A stretch of 64,000 bases of DNA from Cohnella panacarvi Gsoil 349 (GTDB taxonomy: Bacteria; Bacillota; Bacilli; Paenibacillales; Paenibacillaceae), in the NCBI RefSeq assembly GCF_000515335.1, contig NZ_KI911563.1, positions 2,938,936 to 3,002,935 of the forward strand, in the 5' to 3' direction. The position numbers and the translations under genes were made by a program. This document shows positions 1 through 7,527 of the stretch, one piece after another. Every line of letters starts with the position of its first letter. Position 1 is the first letter of the stretch. Below the pieces are notes generated by a model. It was not told the origin of the DNA and did no database searches. It saw only the letters and a program-made list of their open reading frames with translations.

Positions 1-487
1 AAATGACGACGCTTTCCCGTCACGTAGCCGTACTTAATGTCCATCTGCCACAGTTGGTTTGGCCCTGTGACCTCGCGATTGTTGGCCAGCTTACGAGGCA
101 CTCGATTGGTAATCTCTCGTTGTGGCTTTAGGACGCCAAGTGCCTTGCAGAGTCTGTAGACCTTCTTCTTGTTGATGCAAAGACCATAGCGGCGCCGCAG
201 ACATTTCGTTAACTTCCTGTAGCCGTACGTAGATTCCTCTTCGCGCGCGAGCAAATTCCGGATGTAGCCCTTAATTCGCCCATCCGGTACTTTCTCGCTC
301 CTATTGTTCCAGCTGTACCCCGGGATGGGCCTACCACCTTTGGAAGCATGCTTGGTTAGCGGATGTTTCAATCGGTAGTAGTACGTAGAACGAGGGACGC
401 CGCAAATCCGAAGAACTGTCCTGATCGCGTATCCCGCTGCAATCCATGGCAAGGCTACTTGGAGTCTGAACTCGACCGTGGAGTCGT
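1..487 (-). CDS. IS3-family transposase OrfB, partial (runs off window)
   Basis: This is the N-terminal part of an IS3-family DDE transposase, which cuts and joins IS ends as an OrfAB fusion. The reverse-strand frame reads without stops from the poly-A slip site to base 1. It shows a VPRSTYYYRL segment, an HTH_21-like helical region (ESTYGYRKLTKCLRRRYG) and the first catalytic Asp in LWQMDIKYGYV near the window edge. No independent start codon is obvious, so it probably needs a -1 frameshift from OrfA. The remaining DDE residues lie outside the window, so activity cannot be judged. Confidence 0.88.
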
Positions 488-781
488 TTTTTTTACCAGA
501 TCCCTGAGAATGGCGATCTCAAGTTCTTTCTCGCCAAGCATCTTCATGGCCTGTTCGTATTTTTTCTGCAGATCTTGCGTTTCTTTTGCGAGTTGATCCG
601 CTTGCTGCTTCTTTTTCACCATATCAGCCTCTACCTCATCCCAGTATTGACGCACCCATTCTCGTAAGGCAGAAGGAGACATCCCGTGTTCCCGTGCTAC
701 GTGCTCTGTCCGATACCCGGAGACCACTAGCCCCACGTATTCCTTCTTCTTGTCCTCATTACAGAAAAAGCGTCTCTTCAC
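455..781 (-). CDS. IS3-family transposase OrfA (HTH protein)
   Basis: This 108-aa protein is the usual size for an IS3-family OrfA. An N-terminal helix-turn-helix (GYRTEHVAREHGMSPSALREW) should bind the IS ends. A leucine-zipper-like coiled coil (about residues 50-95, ending EKELEIAILRDLVKK) should dimerise and pair with OrfAB. It starts at GTG after a GGGGGAA-type ribosome binding site. Its 3' end overlaps OrfB through a run of eight A (on the coding strand), the classic -1 slippage arrangement. The IS right end must lie between about 782 and 850; I could not define the terminal inverted repeat. Confidence 0.88.
   Translation of the reverse strand: MKRRFFCNEDKKKEYVGLVVSGYRTEHVAREHGMSPSALREWVRQYWDEVEADMVKKKQQADQLAKETQDLQKKYEQAMKMLGEKELEIAILRDLVKKTTPRSSSDSK
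487..494 (-). promoter_or_regulatory. Probable -1 ribosomal frameshift site of the IS3 element
   Basis: Eight consecutive A on the coding (minus) strand lie where the OrfA and OrfB frames overlap. OrfA continues as VKKTTPRSSSDSK and stops at 455. The -1 frame continues as NDSTVEFRLQVALPW into OrfB. Slippery A runs serve this purpose in IS3-family elements. Confidence 0.6.
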
Positions 782-856
782 TGAACATTTCCCCCACTCA
801 TTTTAGTGTACTTCGAGTGAAGGAATGTGTCCAAAGGGATTAGGGGGCTAAATAGA

Positions 857-1140
857 GATTGTCGCGCAGAGCGACAATCATACCCCGCGAAGCGAAATGT
901 GCTTCTGATTGTCGCGCAGAGCGACAATAATGCACTCGCGAATCGGAATGAGCCTCAGATTGTCGCGAAGAGCGACAATAATGCACTCGCGAATCGGAAT
1001 GAGCCTCAGATTGTCGCACAGAGCGACAATAATGCGCCCGCGAATCGGAATGAGCCTCAGATTGTCGCACAGAGCAACAATAATGCGCCCGCGAATCGGA
1101 ATGAGCCTCAGATTGTCGCGCAGAGCGACAATCATACCCC
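857..1140. repeat. Tandem 51-bp repeat with hairpin core, six copies
   Basis: The core GATTGTCGCNNAGAGCGACAAT begins at 857, 907, 958, 1009, 1060 and 1111. The spacing is 50 bp once and 51 bp four times. Each core is an 8-bp inverted repeat (ATTGTCGC/GCGACAAT) around a 5-nt loop. The spacer between cores is nearly identical from copy to copy, so this is a satellite and not a CRISPR. One copy (about 1075) has a base change that weakens the stem. The two outermost cores are both followed by CATACCCCGCG. Because 51 is a multiple of three, several frames stay open; the resulting ORFs are artefacts. It lies between the IS3 end and the tetR stop. Confidence 0.9.
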
Positions 1141-1144
1141 GCGC

Positions 1145-1768
1145 TCAAGCCTTCCCCCGGGATTGATTCCGAAGCCCGGTCGACGTTAACGGTCCGTAAT
1201 TGATGAGCCGCGTAACCATCAGCGCGACTTCCTCCGGTGCTTCCCGCATGCCGGAAGCGATCCAGTGCGTGACGATGCCAAGGTTGGCGGAGGTGATGTA
1301 AGCGAGCAGATAGTCGCGGGGCACGAGCATATCTTCTTCTTTCGGCTGCCAGAAGGCAAGCCGGCTAGCCATATGCTCACGCATAACTTCTTTGACTCTC
1401 AAGGCATAAGATGGGTCGCCCTTCGGTCCGAACATGACCTTGAAAAAGTCGCCGTTACGCTTGAATTCCTCCATAATGACGACTGCCTTCGGATAAGCTT
1501 CGTCTTTATCGGCGTAGCTCATCAGCTCCATGATATCGATCTGCCGCAATAAGCCGTAAACCGATTCGAAAACCTCCTCCTTCACCTTCTGCAGCATATC
1601 GGGCGCATCGCGGTAATGCAGATAGAACGTTCCCCGGTTCACGTCCGCTCGGTTCGTAATGTCGGTGACCGTCAACCCTTCCAGGCCTCGCTCCTCAATG
1701 AGCTCGATCAACGCTTTGCGCAGCAGCTGCTTGGTACGTACTTGCCTGCGATCGATTTTATCTCCCAC
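1145..1768 (-). CDS. TetR/AcrR-family transcriptional regulator
   Basis: A 207-aa one-component repressor. An N-terminal TetR DNA-binding domain (about residues 8-55, with LTVTDITNRADVNRGTFYLHYRD as the helix-turn-helix) is followed by an all-helical ligand-binding domain. The GTG start at 1768 is chosen because GGAGGAGAG lies just upstream; an earlier in-frame GTG at 1801 lacks a good site. It is divergent from the YhgE/Pip-like membrane protein at 1958, the usual layout for a regulator controlling that neighbour. The ligand is unknown. A TTAAC-N9-GTTAA palindrome between the two genes is a likely operator. Confidence 0.88.
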   Translation of the reverse strand: MGDKIDRRQVRTKQLLRKALIELIEERGLEGLTVTDITNRADVNRGTFYLHYRDAPDMLQKVKEEVFESVYGLLRQIDIMELMSYADKDEAYPKAVVIMEEFKRNGDFFKVMFGPKGDPSYALRVKEVMREHMASRLAFWQPKEEDMLVPRDYLLAYITSANLGIVTHWIASGMREAPEEVALMVTRLINYGPLTSTGLRNQSRGKA

Positions 1769-1893
1769 GAATGACTCTCCTCCCCATTTTCCCAAACTCA
1801 CGAACGATATTGAACACTCTGTCTATGAAGTGCCGATTACTTAACATTCCCGCTCTACATTAACGATTGTTTCACTCACTATTCTCATTATAA

Positions 1894-1912
1894 TTAACAA
1901 TGTGAGCGTTAA
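1894..1912. promoter_or_regulatory. Candidate TetR operator
   Basis: Palindrome TTAAC-N9-GTTAA in the divergent intergenic region between the tetR gene and the membrane-protein gene. A related ATTAACG motif lies about 35 bp to the left. Assignment to this TetR protein rests on position and symmetry only. Confidence 0.45.
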
Positions 1913-1957
1913 TCAACAAGTTGTACATTATAAATGAACGGATAGGGGAGAGCTCTA

Positions 1958-3121
1958 ATGGCATTGTTTAAACAAAAAACACTGTGGATCGGCGTTGTCG
2001 CAACGTTCCTTGTGCTTGCGATCTTCGGAGTGGCGATGATGGGGTCGGTGCTTGGGGCGAAGCCGAAGGATTTGCCTGTCGCGCTCGTCGTGGAGGATCA
2101 GGCGGTATCGCTGCCGGACGGCAACACGTTGAACGTAGGGGCGATGGTGAAGGAAAAGCTGCTGTCGATTAAAGAATTGCCGGTCGCATGGAAGGAAGTC
2201 GGCACGGAGGCGGAAGCACGCGAAGGGCTCGATCGGCAGGAGTACTATGGTGCATTCGTGCTGCCCGCCGATTTAAGTGCGGGGCTTGCATCTCTCTCTT
2301 CGGCAGAACCGAAGCCCGCTACGATAACCATCCTTGCGAACGAGGGGATGAGCGTGCAAGCGGCCACCGCCGTGAAGCAGGTGCTCGGGCAGGTATCTCG
2401 TATGGTCAGTGCCGAGCTATCGCAGCAATGGGTAGGCCAAATCAGTCAGCATTCTGAAGTGATACCGGTAAGCACGGCCAAAGCGCTGCTTACTCCGTTC
2501 ACGGTACAAGAGGAGACGATGCACCCGATCGGCGCGAATAACGCAAGCGGCAACGCACCTGGCATGCTCGCTCAGATTAGTTGGATCGGCAGCTTGGTCG
2601 TCAGCATTGTCTTGTTCTTGTCGTCGCAAAAAGCCTCAGCCGCCGGAGGTAGGGGATGGGTACTCTCTCTGTCGCAGGCCGCCTCCGGCATCGTGCTCGT
2701 CGTCGCCGTATCCGGCTTCCTCGTCTGGATGGCGTCCTCGTGGTACGGGATGGATCTCGCCGATGCTTCAGGCACATGGCTTGTTCTTGTATGGGCAGGC
2801 TTAGCCTTCTTCATGCTGCAATCCGCGTTGCTGAATTGGATCGGGTACCCGGCGATGCCGATTCTGATTCTACTGATGTTCTTCTCGATGCCGGTCGTGA
2901 ACATGGCGCAAGAGTTTCTGCCGCAAGCGACGCAAGATTGGTTGTACGCATGGACTCCGTTCAAATTCGTAGCTGGCGGATTGCGTAACTCGATGTATTT
3001 TGCAGAGGTGTCTGTCGAGTCCTCGAATATCGCGGTGCTATGGTGGATCGCCGGAGTGGGGCTGGCTCTGCTGCTAGCATCAGGATTGCGGAAACGGAAA
3101 GCGAAGGCTGTCTCGGTATAA
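1958..3121 (+). CDS. YhgE/Pip-like ABC-2 type membrane protein
   Basis: A 387-aa membrane protein. One N-terminal transmembrane helix (about residues 9-32) is followed by an extracytoplasmic domain of some 170 residues and then about five helices (roughly 208-380). This is the layout of the YhgE/Pip/ABC-2 permease (DUF3533-like) families, which act in efflux or cell-envelope export. There is no ATPase gene beside it, so it may work alone or with an unlinked partner. A GGGGAGAG ribosome binding site precedes the ATG. It is divergent from the TetR gene, which probably represses it. A strong terminator follows 15 bp after the stop. The substrate cannot be read from the sequence. Confidence 0.78.
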   Translation: MALFKQKTLWIGVVATFLVLAIFGVAMMGSVLGAKPKDLPVALVVEDQAVSLPDGNTLNVGAMVKEKLLSIKELPVAWKEVGTEAEAREGLDRQEYYGAFVLPADLSAGLASLSSAEPKPATITILANEGMSVQAATAVKQVLGQVSRMVSAELSQQWVGQISQHSEVIPVSTAKALLTPFTVQEETMHPIGANNASGNAPGMLAQISWIGSLVVSIVLFLSSQKASAAGGRGWVLSLSQAASGIVLVVAVSGFLVWMASSWYGMDLADASGTWLVLVWAGLAFFMLQSALLNWIGYPAMPILILLMFFSMPVVNMAQEFLPQATQDWLYAWTPFKFVAGGLRNSMYFAEVSVESSNIAVLWWIAGVGLALLLASGLRKRKAKAVSV

Positions 3122-3135
3122 GGCGCGGTTAGGGT

Positions 3136-3168
3136 CCGGATCGTCCTAGGGGACGGCCGGGCTTTTTG
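3136..3168 (+). terminator. Rho-independent terminator of the membrane-protein gene
   Basis: Stem CCGG-AT-CGTCC / GGACG-G-CCGG with a TAGG loop, followed by GCTTTTTGC. Confidence 0.85.
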
Positions 3169-3230
3169 CTTATTGCGGGGTTGTGGTACGATAAGATCAA
3201 CTGTGAATAAGAAGAGGCGGACTAAAGACA

Positions 3231-3446
3231 ATGGCAGGTAACGGAAAATTGCGCTCCGACGTTAAGCCGGGGCTTGAAGTGGATATCGTGCTGAAGCAGG
3301 ATCAACGGACGGGTAAGCTGACGCGCGGCGTCGTAAAGGATCTGCTGACGAACTCGCCGCAGCACCCGCACGGGATCAAGGTGCGGCTCTCGGACGGACA
3401 GGTCGGACGCGTGAAAAATATTATCTCCCCAGAGACCCCGCAATGA
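3231..3446 (+). CDS. ywbE: YwbE family protein (DUF2196)
   Basis: A 71-aa basic protein that matches the conserved YwbE family of Bacillales. It has the pattern V-x-PGLEVDIVLKQDQRTGKLTRGVVKDLLT followed by HPHGIKVRL and QVGRVKNI. The fold is probably a small KOW/OB-like beta barrel; the function is unknown. The start ATG follows GAGGCGG. Its stop overlaps the ATG of the next gene (ATGA), so the two are translationally coupled. Confidence 0.85.
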   Translation: MAGNGKLRSDVKPGLEVDIVLKQDQRTGKLTRGVVKDLLTNSPQHPHGIKVRLSDGQVGRVKNIISPETPQ

Positions 3447-4207
3447 CCGTACTGGAGGAAGTCGCGCCGGGCAAGAAGCGAAGGAGACGACGCAGACGGT
3501 CGAAGAAGAACAAGCCAGGCGTCGCGCAGGTCGTTGCAACGGCCGTCGAAGCGGAAGCTCCGATCGAATCGGTGGATGAGGAAGTCCCTGATAAGCCGAA
3601 GAAGAAGCGAAGACGGCGTCGCAGGCGTTCGAAGAAGAACAAGCCTGATGCCGTACCTATCATGGATCCGGCTGTTGAAGCTCCGGCGGCTGAAACATCG
3701 GAAGAGGACACTGCCGCTCCCATCAAGAAACGCAAAAAACGCCGGAGGCGATCCAAGAAGAAGGATGCAGCCGTGACGACCGTGCAATCTCCCGTCATTC
3801 CGGCACCGCAAATTTCCGCAGCGGAACTACAAGAAGTCGGTCTAAAACCGACTTGGGGCGGCTTCATTCGCATGCGCGGCAAGACGGACAACGGACGCAA
3901 GTGGTACCAGGAGATCGAACCTTATCTCGCTTACGTGCTCGTGAAGGAGAACGCTGCCGTCGTCGTTAACCGTCATACGATTCGGCGTCTCTACGGCAAC
4001 AAAGAGTTCCGTCGGATGATCCTCGAACGGGACGATTATACGTGTTATTTTTGCAAGCAATACGGGGACACGATCGACCATCTGCTTCCCCGCGCCAAAG
4101 GCGGGCATACGACGCCGGACAACTGCGTGTGCGCTTGCAATCTATGCAACCAATCGAAGGCTGATAAGGATCTGGAAGTTTTCATGACGAACTTCGACCT
4201 CGGATGA
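3443..4207 (+). CDS. HNH endonuclease-domain protein with polybasic repeats
   Basis: A 254-aa two-part protein. Residues about 10-115 contain three lysine/arginine blocks ([16 protein letters not shown] is the clearest) separated by acidic linkers. Residues about 125-250 form a globular domain ending in an HNH motif: CYFC, then [20 protein letters not shown] and CNLCN, i.e. two CxxC zinc ligands with the catalytic His. HNH proteins of this type are nucleases of unknown target; the basic repeats would bind nucleic acid. It overlaps ywbE by 4 nt and ends 18 nt before the chosen rlmH start, so all three may be co-transcribed. The fusion of polybasic repeats to HNH is unusual. Confidence 0.8.
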   Translation: MTVLEEVAPGKKRRRRRRRSKKNKPGVAQVVATAVEAEAPIESVDEEVPDKPKKKRRRRRRRSKKNKPDAVPIMDPAVEAPAAETSEEDTAAPIKKRKKRRRRSKKKDAAVTTVQSPVIPAPQISAAELQEVGLKPTWGGFIRMRGKTDNGRKWYQEIEPYLAYVLVKENAAVVVNRHTIRRLYGNKEFRRMILERDDYTCYFCKQYGDTIDHLLPRAKGGHTTPDNCVCACNLCNQSKADKDLEVFMTNFDLG

Positions 4208-4224
4208 AAGGAACCCCATCGACC

Positions 4225-4704
4225 ATGCATATACAGATCGTCTCCGTTGGCAAGCTCAAGGAGAAATATCTCGTTCAAGGAATCGCCGAGTACGCCAAGC
4301 GTCTCGGCTCTTATATTAAGCTCACGCTTACCGAAGTGCCGGACGAGAAAGCCCCCGAGGTGCTCAGTCCCGCCGAAGAACGGCAGGTCAAGCAACGCGA
4401 GGGCGAGCGCATTCTATCTTCGATCAAGGACGACGCGCACGTCATCGCTCTCGCGATCGGCGGCGAGCTTTGGTCATCCGAGGACCTCGCTTCCCACCTC
4501 GACAAGCTCGGCACCTACGGCACCAGCCATGTCGCTTTCGTCATCGGCGGCTCCCTCGGCCTATCAGACGAAGTGCTGGGACGCGCCAACAAGAAGTTGA
4601 GCTTTGGCCGGCTGACCTATCCGCATCAATTGATGCGGCTTATTCTCGTGGAGCAGATTTATCGGGCGATGCGGATTAATCGCGGTGAACCGTATCACAA
4701 ATGA
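4225..4704 (+). CDS. rlmH: 23S rRNA (pseudouridine-1915-N3)-methyltransferase RlmH
   Basis: A 159-aa SPOUT methyltransferase that methylates pseudouridine 1915 in helix 69 of 23S rRNA on the assembled ribosome. Visible family features are the start [16 protein letters not shown], the knot/SAM motif [32 protein letters not shown] and the invariant end [11 protein letters not shown] start at 4225 (MHIQIV), the usual length; the longer in-frame start at 4204 adds seven atypical residues. The last 21 nt are an SCC-type attachment site, copies of which punctuate the next 49 kb. Insertion has kept the C-terminus intact. The convergent recombinase gene overlaps its last 29 nt. Confidence 0.96.
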   Translation: MHIQIVSVGKLKEKYLVQGIAEYAKRLGSYIKLTLTEVPDEKAPEVLSPAEERQVKQREGERILSSIKDDAHVIALAIGGELWSSEDLASHLDKLGTYGTSHVAFVIGGSLGLSDEVLGRANKKLSFGRLTYPHQLMRLILVEQIYRAMRINRGEPYHK

Positions 4705-6235
4705 GTATATCACTCTTGCTTTGATTATTAGGATGTAACGGATTAGGCACCTCGAAGTTAAAGACAAATTCATTAATTGTGCTATCGAGGTTTATTTCAA
4801 TCCGTTCAATAAGAGATTCCACAAGTTGTTTTTTCATTTGCACATCGGCATTCTCCATAAGCGCATCAAAATTTTCGAGTACGAAGAGTACATCGTTAGC
4901 GTCCACCGCAGTGTTACATGCTTTGGCGTATTCTAGGGAAATCGTTTCTTTACTACAACCCAAATCTGTCAGGACCATCTCTAACTCACTCTTAAACTCT
5001 CGATACTCATCAATTGTAAGATCACCGCTAATAAACTGCTGTTTGATTGCATCCATACGGCTTTCGTATTTTCGGATTTGCTTTTCCACGTCAGTTATTT
5101 GTTTCTTGATGATTTCTGTATCGATTCCTTGGTTTGAGTTCATTTCATTAATGATGTCTTCAATGATCCGAGTGCTAGAAGCAATAGACTTGATCCGGTT
5201 CAAGACGGATCTTTCTAGATGCTTTGCTCTGAATAGTCTTGGCCTGCATGTTCGGAAGTTCTTATAATTGCTACAGGTATAGTACCCACCATGATTCTTA
5301 TTATTACGCTTACCTGCAGGTTGAAAATTCATTCTTCCACCACAGTCAGGGCATTTCAGAATGCCAGAGAGTAAGTGGGGGTTTGAGGGCATTCTTGGAG
5401 TAGTTCTTCGATTATGAGCAGTAATTTGTTGAGCTTTATCGAAGGATTCTTCATCGATGATTGCTTCGTGAATACCTTTAACTATGATGATGTTTTCTTG
5501 TTTTATGCGTTTCTTGTTCTCTCCAGTAGTTCTACCGTGACGAATAAATCCTTTGTAAGTTGGGTTATCTAGAATTGTAAGAATGGCAATGTGAGTAAAG
5601 GCCTTTCCGTATTTCGTCTTCAAGTTTAATTCATTTAGCTTGTCTCTAATGTAGATGCAGCCTTTTCCGTTCACATACATATTGAATATCATCCGTATAA
5701 TGTTGGCTTCATCCTCATTTAAGATGAGTTCTTTATTTACGATGTCATAACCTAATATTCTACCTCCGTTCCATTTACCTTGCTTAGCACGTTGGTTCAT
5801 ACCTAGCTTCACATTTTCAACAATTGTACTTCTTTCAAATTCAGCAAACCCACCAACCATACTGAGCATAAGCTTATTCGTTGAATTGTTCTTTGAATTA
5901 TAAAATTGTTCGCTATAGCTAAGAAAACTTACATCGTCCTTCTCGAAATCCTCAATTAATTGAAGAGTATCTTTAAGTTTCCGAGAAAGCCTTGATAATT
6001 TCCAAACAAGAACAATATCGAACTTCTTTTGTGAGCAATCTTTTAAAAGTTCCTGCAATGCTGGGCGATTCATGTCCTTGCCACTTTTACCGTCGTCAAT
6101 ATATTTCCCAACAACAATGTAGCCTAGATTTTCACAATGCTGACTCAGTGTAGCCTCTTGAGCTTCAAGACTAAATCCTTCCTTTGCTTGTTCTTCTGTA
6201 CTTACTCTGATGTAAAGAGCAACTCTAGTTTTCAT
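4676..6235 (-). CDS. Large serine recombinase (SCC/Ccr-like), C-terminus encoded by att1
   Basis: A 519-aa large serine recombinase, expected to integrate and excise the cassette at att sites. Resolvase domain at residues 1-150 with catalytic Ser12 in [11 protein letters not shown]. Recombinase domain at about 160-290 ([16 protein letters not shown]). Zinc ribbon from about 300 (CPDCGG then CSNY...CRPR). A coiled-coil region follows (about 375-470). The start has GGGAGAGA upstream. Remarkably, the last residues (ICDTVHRD) are read from att1 and rlmH, and the stop lies inside rlmH. Recombination at att1 would therefore change the tail of the enzyme. It is last in a minus-strand set with the SymE-like and smaller recombinase genes. 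Confidence 0.93.
   Translation of the reverse strand: MKTRVALYIRVSTEEQAKEGFSLEAQEATLSQHCENLGYIVVGKYIDDGKSGKDMNRPALQELLKDCSQKKFDIVLVWKLSRLSRKLKDTLQLIEDFEKDDVSFLSYSEQFYNSKNNSTNKLMLSMVGGFAEFERSTIVENVKLGMNQRAKQGKWNGGRILGYDIVNKELILNEDEANIIRMIFNMYVNGKGCIYIRDKLNELNLKTKYGKAFTHIAILTILDNPTYKGFIRHGRTTGENKKRIKQENIIIVKGIHEAIIDEESFDKAQQITAHNRRTTPRMPSNPHLLSGILKCPDCGGRMNFQPAGKRNNKNHGGYYTCSNYKNFRTCRPRLFRAKHLERSVLNRIKSIASSTRIIEDIINEMNSNQGIDTEIIKKQITDVEKQIRKYESRMDAIKQQFISGDLTIDEYREFKSELEMVLTDLGCSKETISLEYAKACNTAVDANDVLFVLENFDALMENADVQMKKQLVESLIERIEINLDSTINEFVFNFEVPNPLHPNNQSKSDILICDTVHRD
4684..4704 (+). repeat. att1: attachment site at the rlmH 3' end
   Basis: Sequence GGTGAACCGTATCACAAATG plus A encodes GEPYHK-stop of rlmH. 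On the minus strand the same bases encode ICDTVH in the tail of the serine recombinase at 4676-6235. The sequence to the right (GAGTATATCACTC) is unlike the arms of att3 to att6. Confidence 0.9.
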
Positions 6236-6306
6236 TCAAATCTCTCCCGTAAAAATAGTTAGTCTGCATTTATGGAATTATATTAGACCGATTGAAATGT
6301 TAAAGA

Positions 6307-6504
6307 TTATTGAGTAGACTCACTAGACTTATCTTGATTCAAAACCGTAATTCGTAATTCGCCTTGCATTTCTTCGACTTCAACTCTATAACCAACAGAA
6401 AACCCCAGACCATTCAGCCACTTGCCCTGAATTCTGATCTGAGGTATGAGTTGATTATTGATGAACGCACTGGAGACAGTAAGAACTCGTTTCTTCTTCT
6501 CCAT
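6307..6504 (-). CDS. SymE-like small protein (AbrB-fold toxin family)
   Basis: A 65-aa protein with the SymE-type pattern IPQIRIQGKWLNGLGFSVGYRVEVEEMQGELRI. SymE of E. coli is an SOS-induced type I toxin with an AbrB-like fold that affects RNA and nucleoids. Family relatives in mobile elements are common, with unproven roles. It begins 2 nt after the stop of the smaller recombinase and ends about 70 nt before the large recombinase, so it is co-transcribed with both. A role in element maintenance or in control of recombination is inference. No antisense RNA is evident. Confidence 0.75.
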   Translation of the reverse strand: MEKKKRVLTVSSAFINNQLIPQIRIQGKWLNGLGFSVGYRVEVEEMQGELRITVLNQDKSSESTQ

Positions 6505-6506
6505 GA

Positions 6507-7361
6507 CTAAGCGTTTTTCTTTCTTTTCAGTTCTCGCATTGCTTGGACCTTATTGAATAGCTGCTTTGATATGATTGCTGGAATCGAAGCTTTAACCTGA
6601 ATTTGATTCTTTTCTTTCTTACCGTCATAGCTAAGTAGTCCAGTGTACGAAGCATTGCGCAAAATATAGCATATCGAAGTCCTCGACCAGTTTTTATTGG
6701 CATCAGAGCTCTCAGGATTGTCTCCAGACTGTTTAAAGTATGAGCTAATATATTTTGCAATAAAACCGTAGCTTTTGCCCTCAGAGTACATCTGGAACAT
6801 CTCGCGCACGATCTTTGCCTCAAAATCGTTGATTATGAATTTGCCGTCCATGATTGCATATCCATATGGAATCTTGCCTCCAGCATACTTGCCAGATTTA
6901 GCAGTGACTACACGGCCAGAGCGTGTCCTTTCATTGATCAAGTTTCGCTCAAACTCTGCAAAGCTACCAAGCATCTGTAGCGTGAGCATTCCTTGTGGCG
7001 TTGAAGTATCAAAGTTCTCTGAGACGCTAATAAAAGCAATATCATGTGGCTGTAGATCGTCTTCAATCATAATCAAAAGATTCTTTAAGTGACGATGTAT
7101 TCTGTCTGACTTGAATACGATAATTGCATCGATCTGATTGCATTTATCTTGAGCGAATTCAAGCATTTTTGCATACTCAATTCTTTCGTCAATTTTAGAG
7201 CCAGACTTTGCTTCATCGACAAAAATTCCTTTTAAATGCCAATTTTGACTGGTACAATATGCCTGTATTCTCTTTTTCTGTTCTGCGACTGAAGTATTAT
7301 CTCTTTGTGAATCTGAACTGATTCGGACATAGCCAACCACATTCTTAATTAGCTGAATCAT
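6507..7361 (-). CDS. Serine recombinase, short form without zinc ribbon
   Basis: A 284-aa serine recombinase. The resolvase domain carries Ser15 in VVGYVRISSDSQ and the family motifs VFKSDRIHRHLKNL and GSFAEFERNLINERT. A recombinase domain follows (about residues 165-280, KSGKYAGGKIPYGYAI to KLFNKVQAM). It lacks the zinc ribbon and coiled coil of the 519-aa enzyme, so it could be a partner subunit, as CcrA and CcrB work together, or a directionality-related paralogue. The start follows GGGGAG. It is the first gene of the minus-strand recombinase operon and is divergent from the PHP-ATPase gene. Confidence 0.9.
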   Translation of the reverse strand: MIQLIKNVVGYVRISSDSQRDNTSVAEQKKRIQAYCTSQNWHLKGIFVDEAKSGSKIDERIEYAKMLEFAQDKCNQIDAIIVFKSDRIHRHLKNLLIMIEDDLQPHDIAFISVSENFDTSTPQGMLTLQMLGSFAEFERNLINERTRSGRVVTAKSGKYAGGKIPYGYAIMDGKFIINDFEAKIVREMFQMYSEGKSYGFIAKYISSYFKQSGDNPESSDANKNWSRTSICYILRNASYTGLLSYDGKKEKNQIQVKASIPAIISKQLFNKVQAMRELKRKKNA

Positions 7362-7527
7362 TAAATAGCTCCCCTATGAATTGATTTCATATATTTTATA
7401 TGGGGATTCTACTTTGCAGGAGATTATTTGTACATATTGGTTTGTCACAAAACTAATAGCTTTGATTTAACCACTAATAGGTGGGTTTGTTGACCAAACT
7501 GAGATTTCATGAATATGGAGGTAAGTT

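Noticed and set aside
857..1140. CRISPR array
   Set aside because: The spacers are nearly identical to each other and no cas gene is present, so it is a satellite repeat.
827..1189. Long ORFs on both strands across the 51-bp repeats
   Set aside because: They follow from a repeat length divisible by three; there is no RBS and the translation is a simple repeat.
2572..3231. A 219-aa minus-strand ORF opposite the YhgE/Pip-like gene
   Set aside because: It is a GC-rich shadow frame overlapping a well-supported membrane protein.
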